Made by a program: the position numbers and the translations under genes. The notes beneath the pieces were generated by a model. It saw only the letters and a program-made list of their open reading frames with translations. It searched no databases and was not told where the DNA came from. 18,431 bases of DNA from assembly GCA_016195505.1 (NCBI GenBank), contig JACPZN010000084.1, positions 1-18,431 on the forward strand. Direction: 5' to 3'. The DNA is from Nitrospirota bacterium (GTDB lineage: Bacteria; Nitrospirota; Nitrospiria; Nitrospirales; Nitrospiraceae). Positions within the stretch are counted from its first letter, which is position 1; the number at the start of each line of letters is the position of its first letter. Positions 6,267-14,464 of this stretch are shown here, in pieces.

Positions 6267-7751
6267 ATGGATGAGCCGAACGAACAGCGGCAGCAGCGGA
6301 TCAAGAAACTCGACTACCTCCGCGAGACCGGCGTCGCACCCTATGGTGCACGATTCGAGGTGAAGGACAGAGCCGGCCAACTGATCAAGCTGCACGGTGA
6401 AAAAACGAAAGAGGTCCTGGGGCAAGAAAAAATCTCCTGCACCTTTGCAGGCCGCGTGGTGGCCCTTCGGCGTTTCGGCAAGGCCGGGTTCGCTGTGCTG
6501 CAAGACGGGGCCGACCGCCTTCAAGTCTATCTGAAGAAGGATCTTCTCTCGGAACAGGCCTACAAAGTGACCGAGCAGCTCGATCTTGGAGACTGGATCG
6601 GCGTCACCGGGGTGCTGTTTCGCACCAAGACAAATGAGTTCACGGTCGAGGTTCATCAGTTGACATTTCTCAGCAAAGCACTCCGTCCGCTTCCGGAAAA
6701 GTGGCACGGACTGACCGATGTCGAAACCCGCTATCGACAGCGGTACGTGGATCTCATCGCCAACCCCGAAGTCCATTCCATTTTCGCGACACGAAGCCGG
6801 ATCATTGCCGGTATCCGAGCTTTCTTGATCGAACGCGGATTCCTCGAAGTCGAAACCCCAATGATGCATCCGATACCAGGCGGCGCGGCAGCCAAGCCGT
6901 TCGTCACGCATCATAATGCGCTCGGCATCGATCTCTATCTACGCATTGCGCCGGAGCTGTATCTGAAGCGCCTGATCGTCGGAGGCGTTCCTCGTGTGTT
7001 CGAGATCAACCGAAACTTTCGGAATGAAGGCCTCTCGACCATTCACAATCCCGAATTCACAATGCTGGAGTTTTACGTCTCCTATGCGGATTATCACGAT
7101 CTGATCGTCCTCACGGAAGAGCTCATCTCCAGCCTAGCCCAGCAGATCCTCGGTAAGACCGTCATCAACTATCAGGGCAAAGAATTCACGCTCACGCCTC
7201 CTTGGCGCCGCTGGTCGTACCATCAGGCAATCCTTGAAGTAAACAAACTCGAACCGTTCGTTCTAGAAGATCGGGAGCAGGCACTGGCAGTAGCCAAACG
7301 GCTCAATGTGCCGGTGGACCCGAAAGCCTCGTTGTTCAACATTGTGAATGAGATTTTCGAGGAGACCGTCGAGCCTAATCTGCAACAGCCCACGTTCATC
7401 ACGGACTATCCGATCGAAATTTCTCCGCTGGCGAGACGGAAAGACTCGGACCCCACACTGACGGATCGGTTCGAGCTCTACATCGCAGGGAGGGAAATCG
7501 CCAATGCGTTTTCCGAGTTGAACGATCCTTTGGATCAACGTGAACGGTTCGAAGGCCAAGCGGCCCAGCGTGAGGCCGGTGACGAAGAAGCGCATCTGGT
7601 CGATGAGGACTTCCTCCGGGCGCTCGAGTTCGGAATGCCGCCGACGGCCGGGGAAGGAATCGGGATCGATCGGCTGATCATGCTCTTCACCGACCAGGCT
7701 TCGATCCGTGACGTGGTGCTCTTCCCCCAACTGAGGCCGGAGAAACCCTAA
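6267..7751 (+). CDS. lysS: Lysyl-tRNA synthetase, class II
   Basis: LysS charges tRNA-Lys with lysine using ATP in the cytoplasm. The 494-residue protein has the usual length and order. The N-terminal OB-fold anticodon-binding domain spans about residues 55-145 (AGRVVALRRFGKAGFAVLQD). Class II motif 1 is FLEVETPMMHPIPGGAAAKPF (about 191-211). Motif 2 is RVFEINRNFRNEGLSTIHNPEF (about 240-261). Motif 3 is GEGIGIDRLIML (about 462-473). ATG 6267 is the only sensible start, although no ribosome-binding site is visible. The gene ends 2 bp before the lolC/E GTG, so the two are probably co-transcribed. Confidence 0.97.
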   Translation: MDEPNEQRQQRIKKLDYLRETGVAPYGARFEVKDRAGQLIKLHGEKTKEVLGQEKISCTFAGRVVALRRFGKAGFAVLQDGADRLQVYLKKDLLSEQAYKVTEQLDLGDWIGVTGVLFRTKTNEFTVEVHQLTFLSKALRPLPEKWHGLTDVETRYRQRYVDLIANPEVHSIFATRSRIIAGIRAFLIERGFLEVETPMMHPIPGGAAAKPFVTHHNALGIDLYLRIAPELYLKRLIVGGVPRVFEINRNFRNEGLSTIHNPEFTMLEFYVSYADYHDLIVLTEELISSLAQQILGKTVINYQGKEFTLTPPWRRWSYHQAILEVNKLEPFVLEDREQALAVAKRLNVPVDPKASLFNIVNEIFEETVEPNLQQPTFITDYPIEISPLARRKDSDPTLTDRFELYIAGREIANAFSELNDPLDQRERFEGQAAQREAGDEEAHLVDEDFLRALEFGMPPTAGEGIGIDRLIMLFTDQASIRDVVLFPQLRPEKP

Positions 7752-7753
7752 TA

Positions 7754-9031
7754 GTGGCTCTCCCCTACGAAATCTTCGTCGGGCTTCGTTACTTGCGTGC
7801 GAAACGTCGCAACCGGACCATTTCGCTGAACACGTTCGTCTCGATTGCCGGCATCACCCTGGGGGTGGCTGCGCTGATCGGCACGGTCGGAATCATGACG
7901 GGCTTCAAGGAAGACATTCAAAGCAAGATTCTCGGCACCACGGCCCACATTATCGTGCAGGAACGGATGAAGGAGAACATGGCGGACTATGATTCGTTGA
8001 TCGAGAAAATTCAGTCCGTTCCCAATGTCGTGGCCGCGACGCCCTTTGTGCTCCGCCAAGTCCTGCTGACAACCCAATCCGGGGTGCAAGGCATCGTGTT
8101 GCGCGGCATCGACCCGTATCGGGAAGCCAACGTGACAGAACTTGCCAAGAATGTGTCGACCGGCCAGCTGACCGACCTTCTCACGCCCGTCAAAGTTCAG
8201 CAGGCCCCGATCGATGATCCGCAGGGAGAACCACGTTTGGTCGACAAACCCGGTATCATTCTCGGTAAGGAACTCGCGCTTCGGCTTGGGGTATTTGTCG
8301 GCGATACACTCAATGTCGTGTCTCCGGTCGGACCGATCAGCGCCATGGGCATGGTGCCAAAGATCCGGACGTTTGCAGTGGCGGCGCTCTTTCATTCCGG
8401 CATGTACGAATACGATTCGTCGCTCGCGTACATCGAACTCGGCGAGGCACAGAAATTCTTCAACATGGAGGGGCGCGTCTCCGGAATTGAAGCGAAGGTG
8501 ACGGACGTGTTCCGTGCCGAAGAGATCGCTCGCGACATCGAACGTGAGTTGGGGTTCAGCCACGGAGCCAGAGATTGGATGCAGATGAACCGCAACCTCT
8601 TCTCGGCTCTGAAGCTGGAAAAGACGATGATGTTTCTACTGCTCGTCCTGATCACGATCGTGGCTTCGTTCAACATCGTGAGCACCCTGACGATGATCGT
8701 CACGGAGAAGCAGAAAGAAATCGCGATCCTCAAGGCGATGGGAGCGACCAAGCGCAGTATCCGTCGGATCTTCATGTTGAACGGCTTGATCATCGGGTTT
8801 TCCGGCACAGCCATCGGCATTCCGTTGGGCTACGCGTTTCTTTGGTTGATCCAAACGTTTTGGACCTTTGATCCGACCGTCTACTACATCTCGAAGATTC
8901 CGGTCCACGTGTTGGCCGAGGACGTCTTGCTCGTGGCCGGGTCTGCTATCCTGATCAGTTTCGTCGCCACGGTGTATCCGGCGAACCAGGCGGCCAAGCT
9001 AGAACCGGTGGCCGCGCTGCGCTATGAGTAA
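7754..9031 (+). CDS. lolC: Lipoprotein-releasing ABC transporter permease (LolC/LolE family)
   Basis: This is the membrane subunit of the Lol complex, which extracts outer-membrane lipoproteins from the inner membrane using LolD ATPase energy. The 425 residues have the standard LolC/E plan. TM1 is near residues 25-48 (FVSIAGITLGVAALIGTVGIMTGF). A large periplasmic MacB-PCD-like domain runs from about 50 to 280. A C-terminal FtsX domain has three helices, with the conserved cytoplasmic loop EKQKEIAILKAMGATKRSI between the first two, and the end reads PANQAAKLEPVAALRYE. The start is GTG 7754, 2 bp after lysS, with GGAG about 12 nt upstream. Only one permease gene is present, so it may form a homodimer or pair with a copy elsewhere. 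LolC and LolE cannot be told apart here. Confidence 0.93.
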   Translation: MALPYEIFVGLRYLRAKRRNRTISLNTFVSIAGITLGVAALIGTVGIMTGFKEDIQSKILGTTAHIIVQERMKENMADYDSLIEKIQSVPNVVAATPFVLRQVLLTTQSGVQGIVLRGIDPYREANVTELAKNVSTGQLTDLLTPVKVQQAPIDDPQGEPRLVDKPGIILGKELALRLGVFVGDTLNVVSPVGPISAMGMVPKIRTFAVAALFHSGMYEYDSSLAYIELGEAQKFFNMEGRVSGIEAKVTDVFRAEEIARDIERELGFSHGARDWMQMNRNLFSALKLEKTMMFLLLVLITIVASFNIVSTLTMIVTEKQKEIAILKAMGATKRSIRRIFMLNGLIIGFSGTAIGIPLGYAFLWLIQTFWTFDPTVYYISKIPVHVLAEDVLLVAGSAILISFVATVYPANQAAKLEPVAALRYE

Positions 9032-9036
9032 GGAGA

Positions 9037-9109
9037 CAGCTATCAGCCTTCAGCCGTTAGCTGTCAGGTTTGAGAAAAGGCTGAGAGCTGAAAGCTGCCG
9101 GCTGAAGGC
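9037..9109. repeat. Heptamer-repeat hairpin between lolC and lolD
   Basis: The left arm has 7-bp units CAGCTAT, CAGCCTT, CAGCCGT, TAGCTGT (9037-9064). The right arm has the complementary type GGCTGAG, AGCTGAA, AGCTGCC, GGCTGAA (9079-9106). Positions 9046-9067 and 9088-9109 pair at 19 of 22 bases around a 20-nt loop. The 3' end of the array supplies GAAGG, which sits 7-8 nt before the lolD ATG and is its apparent ribosome-binding site. Confidence 0.8.
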
Positions 9110-9115
9110 GATTTT

Positions 9116-9778
9116 ATGATCAAAGTGACCGATCTTCATAAATCCTTTTCGATGGGGTCCTACGAGCTGCCGGTACTCAAGGGAATCAATCTTGAGATTC
9201 AGCGTGGCGAGCTGATTGCCATCGTGGGAGCATCGGGAGCCGGCAAGAGCACCTTGCTCCATATCATCGGGACGCTCGACAAACCCACCAGCGGCACGGT
9301 GACATTCGACGGCCAAGACCTCTTCCAGATGACGGAAACTCAGCAGGCGGAGTTTCGGAACCGACGCATCGGCTTTGTGTTTCAGTTTCACCATCTGCTG
9401 CCTGAGTTCACGGCGTTGGAGAACGCCTGCATGCCGGCGCTCGTGCAACGCCGCGATCCTGCATCCGTCGAGTCCGACGCGACGGCGCTGCTCACCGAAG
9501 TGGGGCTGGGCCAACGCCTGCATCACAAGCCTGGAGAGTTGTCCGGCGGTGAACAGCAACGCGTCGCGATGGCGAGGGCGCTGATGCAGAAGCCGGATAT
9601 GGTGTTGGCCGATGAACCGACCGGCAATCTCGATACGCATACCGGGGACGGGTTGTTCGGGTTAATGCGTGAATTGAACAAAGCCCGCGGAACCACCTTC
9701 ATCATCGTCACTCACAATGACAAGCTCTCCGCCCAGTCCGACCGTATCGTGCATATGCAGGACGGCCAAATCATCTAG
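9116..9778 (+). CDS. lolD: Lipoprotein-releasing system ATP-binding protein LolD
   Basis: This cytoplasmic ATPase powers lipoprotein release by the LolC/E permease encoded just upstream. The 220-residue protein is a complete ABC domain: Walker A GASGAGKST (residues 38-46), Q-loop in FVFQFHHLLPEF (about 86-97), signature LSGGEQQRVAMARAL (about 142-156), Walker B plus catalytic Glu in VLADEPTGNLD, and the H-loop IVTHND. The LolD/MacB-type D-loop and the neighbouring permease support LolD over other exporters. ATG 9116 follows GAAGG provided by the upstream repeat. The 84-bp gap to lolC holds the repeat hairpin. Confidence 0.95.
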   Translation: MIKVTDLHKSFSMGSYELPVLKGINLEIQRGELIAIVGASGAGKSTLLHIIGTLDKPTSGTVTFDGQDLFQMTETQQAEFRNRRIGFVFQFHHLLPEFTALENACMPALVQRRDPASVESDATALLTEVGLGQRLHHKPGELSGGEQQRVAMARALMQKPDMVLADEPTGNLDTHTGDGLFGLMRELNKARGTTFIIVTHNDKLSAQSDRIVHMQDGQII

Positions 9779-9866
9779 GCCATGCTGGGCAATATCATCG
9801 CCTCTCTGTGATTTTCACCCATATTCACCCCTTCGTTTACATGCAAGGCGAGCGCATCGTGTAACC

Positions 9867-9895
9867 TTGACGAGAGCCATTTCATCCAATAGACT
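9867..9895 (+). promoter_or_regulatory. Candidate sigma70-type promoter for the outer-membrane barrel gene
   Basis: TTGACG (9867-9872), 17-nt spacer, TAGACT (9890-9895). Start near 9902 gives a leader of about 30 nt before ATG 9933. It lies in the 154-bp gap after lolD and would separate the barrel/lipoprotein pair from the lol genes. Confidence 0.45.
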
Positions 9896-9932
9896 CAACG
9901 AAATCCCTCAGCTCGCGCGGAGTCACCGTTCG

Positions 9933-11079
9933 ATGGCATATTTTCGTTCTCTTTGTGTCGCTGCAATCTTGATCAGCTTCTTGGTTCCTGCGCTTTCGAT
10001 GGCTGTCGAGTTTGTGACCGTCGGGCCTCGAGCCATTGGCATGGGTGGAGCCGGCGTCGCCGTGACGACGGATGCGCTCGCAACCTATTGGAACCCCGCC
10101 GGCTTGGCAATGACGCAGACGGTGGATATTCGCATCCAGGGCGGTGGACAAGCGATCGATCGTCTCGGCCTCCGGGATGCCATTCATGATCTTGAAAATT
10201 TCAACACCAGTGACACATCAGCGGCCAATCTGGCAAAGGCACAGGACATCGCCAATCGCATCAATCGGCCCGGCGCCACGGCATCGGTCAATGGCTCCGC
10301 AGGTCTCTATGTCAAAGGCCACCTTGGTGAACATGCGTTTGGCTTCAACGTGTCGGACGTACCGACCGGTGGCGGATTCGTTTCGTCCCCTTTGCAGGCA
10401 TCCCAGCCCGGCGGGCCCAACACACCTATCAGCGTTACGGGACAGATGGCGCTTCGGGGACTCGAAGCCAGACAGGCTGCCTTTTCCTACGCCTATGCCT
10501 TTGCCGATAAAACCTTTGCGATCGGTATCACAGGGAAAATTATTCAAGGCGCAGCCTACTCAGGCACCACAACGCTCCAAGGCGGAAACGGAGTCGGCAT
10601 CACCGATCACTTCGGCAAGCCGACCATTTCAACGACATTTGGAATCGACCTGGGGGCCATCTACCGGCCATCCTCGTGGCTCAGGTTCGGTGTCGTGGCT
10701 AAGGACATCAATAAGCCGACCTTCGATGCTGCCGGCGGAGGTGAGCTGAAATTAGAACCGCAGGTCCGCGTCGGCGTAGCAGTCAACCCCCTACTCTTCT
10801 CTTACGTTAACGGCTGATGTGGATGCGACCGCGAACAAGACCTTCGTACCGGGAGTCAAGAGCCAGGTCTTGAGTTTGGGGGTGGAACAGACGATCTTGT
10901 CTGAGTTTCTTTCCTTTCGGGTCGGCGCCTTCAAGAATATGAAAGATGCATCAACCCCCTTCACCCCCACTGCAGGGCTAGGCCTACGGATTTTTGCCTT
11001 TCGCGCCGATGTCGGAGGGGGATATGACTTCCGCGAGAAGGGGGCCCTCGTCTCCGGTTCTGTCTCATTGACGTTCTAA
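9933..11079 (+). pseudogene. Outer-membrane beta-barrel protein (TraF/PorV-like), frameshifted as given
   Basis: This is a predicted outer-membrane barrel of about 380 residues related to the proteins often labelled conjugal transfer TraF or PorV/UPF0164. ATG 9933 opens a clear signal peptide with a cleavage site near SMA|VEF; CGGAG lies about 10 nt upstream. The mature N-terminus GPRAIGMGGAGVAVTTDALATYWNPAGLA is the family hallmark. Glycine-rich alternating strands follow, and the last residues SVSLTF end in Phe, as barrel proteins do. The first frame stops at 10815-10817 after VAVNPLLFSYVNG. The next frame continues as SSLTLTADVDATANKTF. Removing one C from the C5 run 10787-10791 joins them as VAVNPYSSLTLTADVD, so a single extra base is the simplest lesion. 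Despite the label there is no sign of conjugation genes nearby. Its ligand is unknown. Confidence 0.78.
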
Positions 11080-11094
11080 TGGTATACTGAACCC

Positions 11095-11700
11095 ATGTCG
11101 TCGCCATCATGCATACGACTCGGAACGGCGTTCTCTCTCGCCCTACTGCTTGCGGGCTGTGGTGGCTTGCAGGAAGTCTGGGAAGGCCCTGGCGCCAAGG
11201 TGTTCCGCCCTCAGGCGATCGCCGTGTTACCACCGATGGCTAGCCAATACGATAGCGCACGTGAAGACATTCAAGAGGTCTTGGCCGGCGCGCTGAACAA
11301 ACAGACCAGCATTGAACGAGTTGTCTCGCCGGAGAGTGTGACGGATATGTTCCAGGCCTCCAAAGAAGCGTTCGACTCTCTGGTGTTTTATTTTTCCCGT
11401 CTCGAAATGACCGGTCAGTCCGACAAAGATTCGGCCATCAAGCTTGGCAAAGCACTCAACGTCGACTCTTTTCTCGTGGTACGGGTGAATTCGTGGGAAT
11501 ACGTGCGTAAGGAAGGAGACAATGTTGGGCGCGTTGGATTGAGTCTCCGACTGATCGACGCAACGACCGGCACGACGGTCTGGAAAGCGCGCCACGAACG
11601 GTCCGCCAGCTACATGTTCTTCAGGCCCAATTTGAAGGATGTCGCTCGAGAACTCGCCGACGAGATAATAAAGTATATGCCTCCCCAGGCAAAACGATAA
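11095..11700 (+). CDS. Outer-membrane lipoprotein, possibly CsgG/LpoB/GNA1162-like
   Basis: This is a 201-residue predicted lipoprotein. A short signal sequence ends in the lipobox LLLAGC, with the acylated Cys at residue 22 followed by Gly-Gly, so outer-membrane sorting by Lol is expected. The mature part begins with a conserved-looking strand PQAIAVLPPMA, then an amphipathic helix (IQEVLAGALNK), LNVDSFLVVRVNSWEY, VGLSLRLIDATTGTTVWKARHE and a C-terminal helix ARELADEIIKYMP. This order resembles the CsgG/LpoB/GNA1162 (DUF799) fold, in which an AVLP strand opens the domain and a 'turned into work' strand ends it. The family call is tentative. It lies 15 bp after the barrel gene with no clear ribosome-binding site, so coupling is possible. 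Confidence 0.75.
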   Translation: MSSPSCIRLGTAFSLALLLAGCGGLQEVWEGPGAKVFRPQAIAVLPPMASQYDSAREDIQEVLAGALNKQTSIERVVSPESVTDMFQASKEAFDSLVFYFSRLEMTGQSDKDSAIKLGKALNVDSFLVVRVNSWEYVRKEGDNVGRVGLSLRLIDATTGTTVWKARHERSASYMFFRPNLKDVARELADEIIKYMPPQAKR

Positions 11701-11752
11701 CTCCGATCTCTCTTCGTTATCTCCAATTCAGAGGGAATGTGCGGCTGAACAG

Positions 11753-12559
11753 CTAGTGAGCGGCTGCGGTCATGGCCGTTTTCAAGGATCGGACAAACCC
11801 GGCCACTTGCTCGACCATGCCGGGATCCTGCTGATGGGAAGCGATGCGTTTCACGATGGCGCTGCCGACGATCACGCCGTCCGCCATCTTCGACACCTTG
11901 GCAGCATCCTCCGGGGTAGCCACTCCAAAACCGACGGCGACAGGAACAGCGGAGACCTTTCTGATTTTTTCGACGTTGTGGCTGACGTCCGCCACATTGC
12001 TGAGCTTCGCCCCTGTAATTCCCGTGAGCGACACGTAATAGACAAACCCTTGTGACTCCCGCGCCACAAGCTTGCGTCGATCGGACGTGCTGGTCGGGGC
12101 CAGCAAGAAAATGAGTTGCAGGCCAGCTGCTTCTGCCGGGGCCTTGAGCGGTACCGCCTCGTCTGGCGGCATGTCCGGCACAATCAATCCATCAACACCG
12201 GCGGCGTGCGCCGCCTTGCAGAAAGCCTCACACCCCATCGCGTGGATGGAGTTGTAATAGAGCATCAGTATAATTGGGATTTCCGTGCGCTGCCGAAGCG
12301 ATTTCACCACAGTAAGGATCTGTCTGAGAGAGGTGCCGTTTCGCAACGCACGTTCGGCTGCTTGCTGAATCACCGGTCCATCTGCGATCGGGTCCGAAAA
12401 GGGCACCCCCAATTCAATAATGTTGGCGCCTGCTTGCTCCAGCGCCAATACAAGTTGCTCTGTTTCAGCAAGCCCGGGGTCTCCGGCCATCAGATAGGCG
12501 ATCAAGGCTTTTTCGCCTCTTCGCTTGAGTGCTTCAAAAGTCGTTTCTAGGCGGCTCAT
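11753..12559 (-). CDS. trpA: Tryptophan synthase alpha chain
   Basis: TrpA cleaves indole-3-glycerol phosphate to indole and glyceraldehyde-3-phosphate and channels indole to TrpB. The 268-residue TIM barrel is complete. The catalytic Glu49 (IIELGVPFSDP) and Asp60 (DPIADGP) fall at the same numbers as in enteric TrpA. The phosphate-binding VAVGFGVATPEDA and DGVIVGSAIVKRI segments are near the C-terminus. The start is ATG 12559. The ribosome-binding site is weak. It is last in the trp operon, 80 bp after trpB across a heptamer repeat, and converges on the lipoprotein gene. Confidence 0.97.
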   Translation of the reverse strand: MSRLETTFEALKRRGEKALIAYLMAGDPGLAETEQLVLALEQAGANIIELGVPFSDPIADGPVIQQAAERALRNGTSLRQILTVVKSLRQRTEIPIILMLYYNSIHAMGCEAFCKAAHAAGVDGLIVPDMPPDEAVPLKAPAEAAGLQLIFLLAPTSTSDRRKLVARESQGFVYYVSLTGITGAKLSNVADVSHNVEKIRKVSAVPVAVGFGVATPEDAAKVSKMADGVIVGSAIVKRIASHQQDPGMVEQVAGFVRSLKTAMTAAAH

Positions 12560-12589
12560 ATTTTTACGAAGTTTCGAGCAATCAGGCTC

Positions 12590-12652
12590 CAGCGGTCAGC
12601 TCCTCTCGGCTGACTCTGCTGATCGCTGACAGCTGAGAGCTATAAGCTGACT
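12590..12652. repeat. Heptamer array at the trpB/trpA junction
   Basis: Nine 7-bp steps in register run across this stretch. The best units are CAGCGGT, CAGCTCC, GCTGATC, GCTGACA, GCTGAGA, GCTATAA and GCTGACT. The trpB stop (12640-12642) and its last three sense codons lie within the array. CAGCGGTCAGC is shared with the trpE/trpG repeat and GCTGAGAGCT with the lolC/lolD repeat. Confidence 0.75.
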
Positions 12653-13839
12653 CCTCTCAACCTCGCCACTTGCTGAACATCTTTGTCTCCACGCCCAGAG
12701 AGATTAGCGATGATCATCTGTGATTTCTTGAGTTTCGGTGCCAGCTTGACGACGTAAGCGATGGCATGAGCGCTTTCCAACGCGGGAACGATGCCTTCTT
12801 CGTGGGCGAGTAGATCAAAGGCCGACAGGGCTTCGGCGTCCGTCGCGTAGGTATATTCGACGCGGCCCTGATCGTGGTAGAGGCTATGCTCAGGCCCCAC
12901 GGCCGCATAGTCCAGGCCAGCCGACACTGAATGGGTCAAATTGATCTGCCCATTGTCGTCCTGGAGAAGATAGGTCATCGTGCCTTGCAAGACTCCGGGC
13001 TTACCGCCTGAGAACCGCGCCGCGTGCTTTCCACTCGCGATGCCGAGTCCCCCCGCCTCCACACCGACCATCTTGACCTTCTGATCGCGGAGAAACGCAT
13101 GGAAGAGGCCGATCGAATTACTCCCCCCTCCGACACAGGCCACCAGGTAATCAGGCAGTGTGCCCTCTGCCGAAAGAATCTGTTTTCGCGCTTCCTGGCC
13201 AATGACGGCCTGAAAATCGCGGATCATCATAGGATAGGGATGCGCCCCAAGAACTGAGCCGAGAATGTAGTGCGTGGTTCGAACATTGGTCGTCCAATCG
13301 CGCATGGCTTCGCTGATGGCGTCCTTCAGCGTGCGGCTGCCGGCATCCACGCCCGTCACGGTCGCGCCCAGCAGCCGCATGCGAAAGACATTCAAAGCCT
13401 GCCGCTGCATGTCCTCCGTGCCCATGTAGATCTCGCATTGCAGTCCGAACATCGCCGCTGCAGTGGCTGTCGCGACACCGTGTTGGCCCGCACCGGTTTC
13501 GGCTATGATCCGCGGTTTCTTCATCCGTAAGGCGAGAAGGACTTGCCCAATCGCATTGTTGATCTTGTGCGCGCCGGTATGGCAGAGGTCTTCGCGCTTA
13601 AGATAAATCTTGGCGCCGCCCAGCCTCTTGGTAAGCCGGTCGGCACGATACAAACTCGTGGGACGTCCCACGTACTGTTTCAGGTAGTACGCAAGCTCCT
13701 TCTGAAATCGGCGGTCCTTCTTCGCTTTGGCATACTCCTCCTCCAGCTCAAGCAGCGCGGGCATGAGAGTTTCAGGCACATACCGGCCGCCATAAGGTCC
13801 GAACCGGCCGTGGCTGTCGGGAAGTATCGGCATTCTCAA
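12640..13839 (-). CDS. trpB: Tryptophan synthase beta chain
   Basis: TrpB condenses indole with serine to make tryptophan using pyridoxal phosphate. The 399-residue protein is full length. The PLP lysine is in KREDLCHTGAHKINN (K92), the catalytic Glu is in ETGAGQHG (about residue 114), and the phosphate-binding loop is CVGGGSNSIG. The C-terminal LSGRGDKDV is also present. The N-terminus FGPYGGRYVPETL is that of the classic TrpB1 type. Start choice is open: TTG 13839 has AGAAGG at 6 nt, and ATG 13833 has the same motif at 12 nt. The protein ends VSL-stop inside the heptamer array. Confidence 0.97.
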   Translation of the reverse strand: MRMPILPDSHGRFGPYGGRYVPETLMPALLELEEEYAKAKKDRRFQKELAYYLKQYVGRPTSLYRADRLTKRLGGAKIYLKREDLCHTGAHKINNAIGQVLLALRMKKPRIIAETGAGQHGVATATAAAMFGLQCEIYMGTEDMQRQALNVFRMRLLGATVTGVDAGSRTLKDAISEAMRDWTTNVRTTHYILGSVLGAHPYPMMIRDFQAVIGQEARKQILSAEGTLPDYLVACVGGGSNSIGLFHAFLRDQKVKMVGVEAGGLGIASGKHAARFSGGKPGVLQGTMTYLLQDDNGQINLTHSVSAGLDYAAVGPEHSLYHDQGRVEYTYATDAEALSAFDLLAHEEGIVPALESAHAIAYVVKLAPKLKKSQMIIANLSGRGDKDVQQVARLRGVSL

Positions 13840-13883
13840 TCACATCCTTCTCAAGACAATCTTCAGAAGTATAGTCGGGGCGA

Positions 13884-14446
13884 TCAGATGGACACAAGCC
13901 TTGCCGCTTCAATAAACGCTTTCACCTTGGCTGGATCCTTTTTGCCTGGGCTCTTTTCGACGCCGCTGCTGACATCCACTCCATACGGACGCACCAGCGG
14001 GATTGCCTCGGCCACATTCGCCGGTGTCAAGCCACCTGCCAACAGGATAGGGGTAGACCGGGCAGCTTCTGCCGCCAATGTCCAATCCACCGTCTGACCA
14101 GTGCCGCCATAGGTCTGATCTGAAAAGGCATCGATGACGAACCCACGTACGTTCACCCGCCCTTGGAATTCAGCCAGAGCGAGAAACGTCCCGCGGTCCT
14201 TCAGCCGCAGGGCTTTCAGTGCCGGACGCCCAAGGTCCTGGCAATACAGCGCGGATTCATCCCCGTGCAGCTGGGCCAACGCGAACCCGCATTCATCCAT
14301 GAGTGTTCGAACCGCGCCGGCGACTTCGTTAACGAACACTCCGATCGGCAGGACGAAATCACAAACCCAAGGGCATCCGCCCCAGCCGTCACCGCGACTT
14401 CCGCATCTTCGATGTTGGTGATCCCACAAATTTTTATTTTGACCAT
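13884..14446 (-). pseudogene. trpF: Phosphoribosylanthranilate isomerase, interrupted by a short deletion as given
   Basis: TrpF isomerises phosphoribosylanthranilate in step three of tryptophan synthesis. The frame from ATG 14446 reads MVKIKICGITNIEDAEVAVTA and on to GADALGFVI, with the catalytic Cys in KICGI. Homology then jumps to another frame at about 14360-14370 with FVLPIGVFVNE and continues to the end: LAQLHGDES, FVIDAFSD with the catalytic Asp, GGTGQTVDW, LLAGGLTPANV, GVDVSSGVE, stop 13884-13886. Against T. maritima TrpF, about 22-23 residues between GFV and FVxxxGVFVNE are missing. A loss of 67 nt explains both the gap and the frame change. The gene sits in its expected operon place between trpC (18 bp) and trpB (44 bp). 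Confidence 0.88.
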
Positions 14447-14464
14447 CGAATGTGTTCCAGAGAC

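Noticed and set aside
9717..9932. Upstream 72-codon extension of the barrel protein, overlapping lolD
   Set aside because: The segment is Arg/Ser-rich with no family likeness, while ATG 9933 begins a clear signal peptide.
11083..11088. TATACT just before the lipoprotein ATG as a -10 box
   Set aside because: No -35 at 16-18 nt upstream, and transcription would start on the ATG itself; the barrel gene ends only 15 bp away, so read-through is simpler.
11692..11726. GATAAC/GTTATC inverted repeat between the lipoprotein gene and trpA as a terminator
   Set aside because: Only a 6-bp AT-rich stem with a wide loop and no T run.
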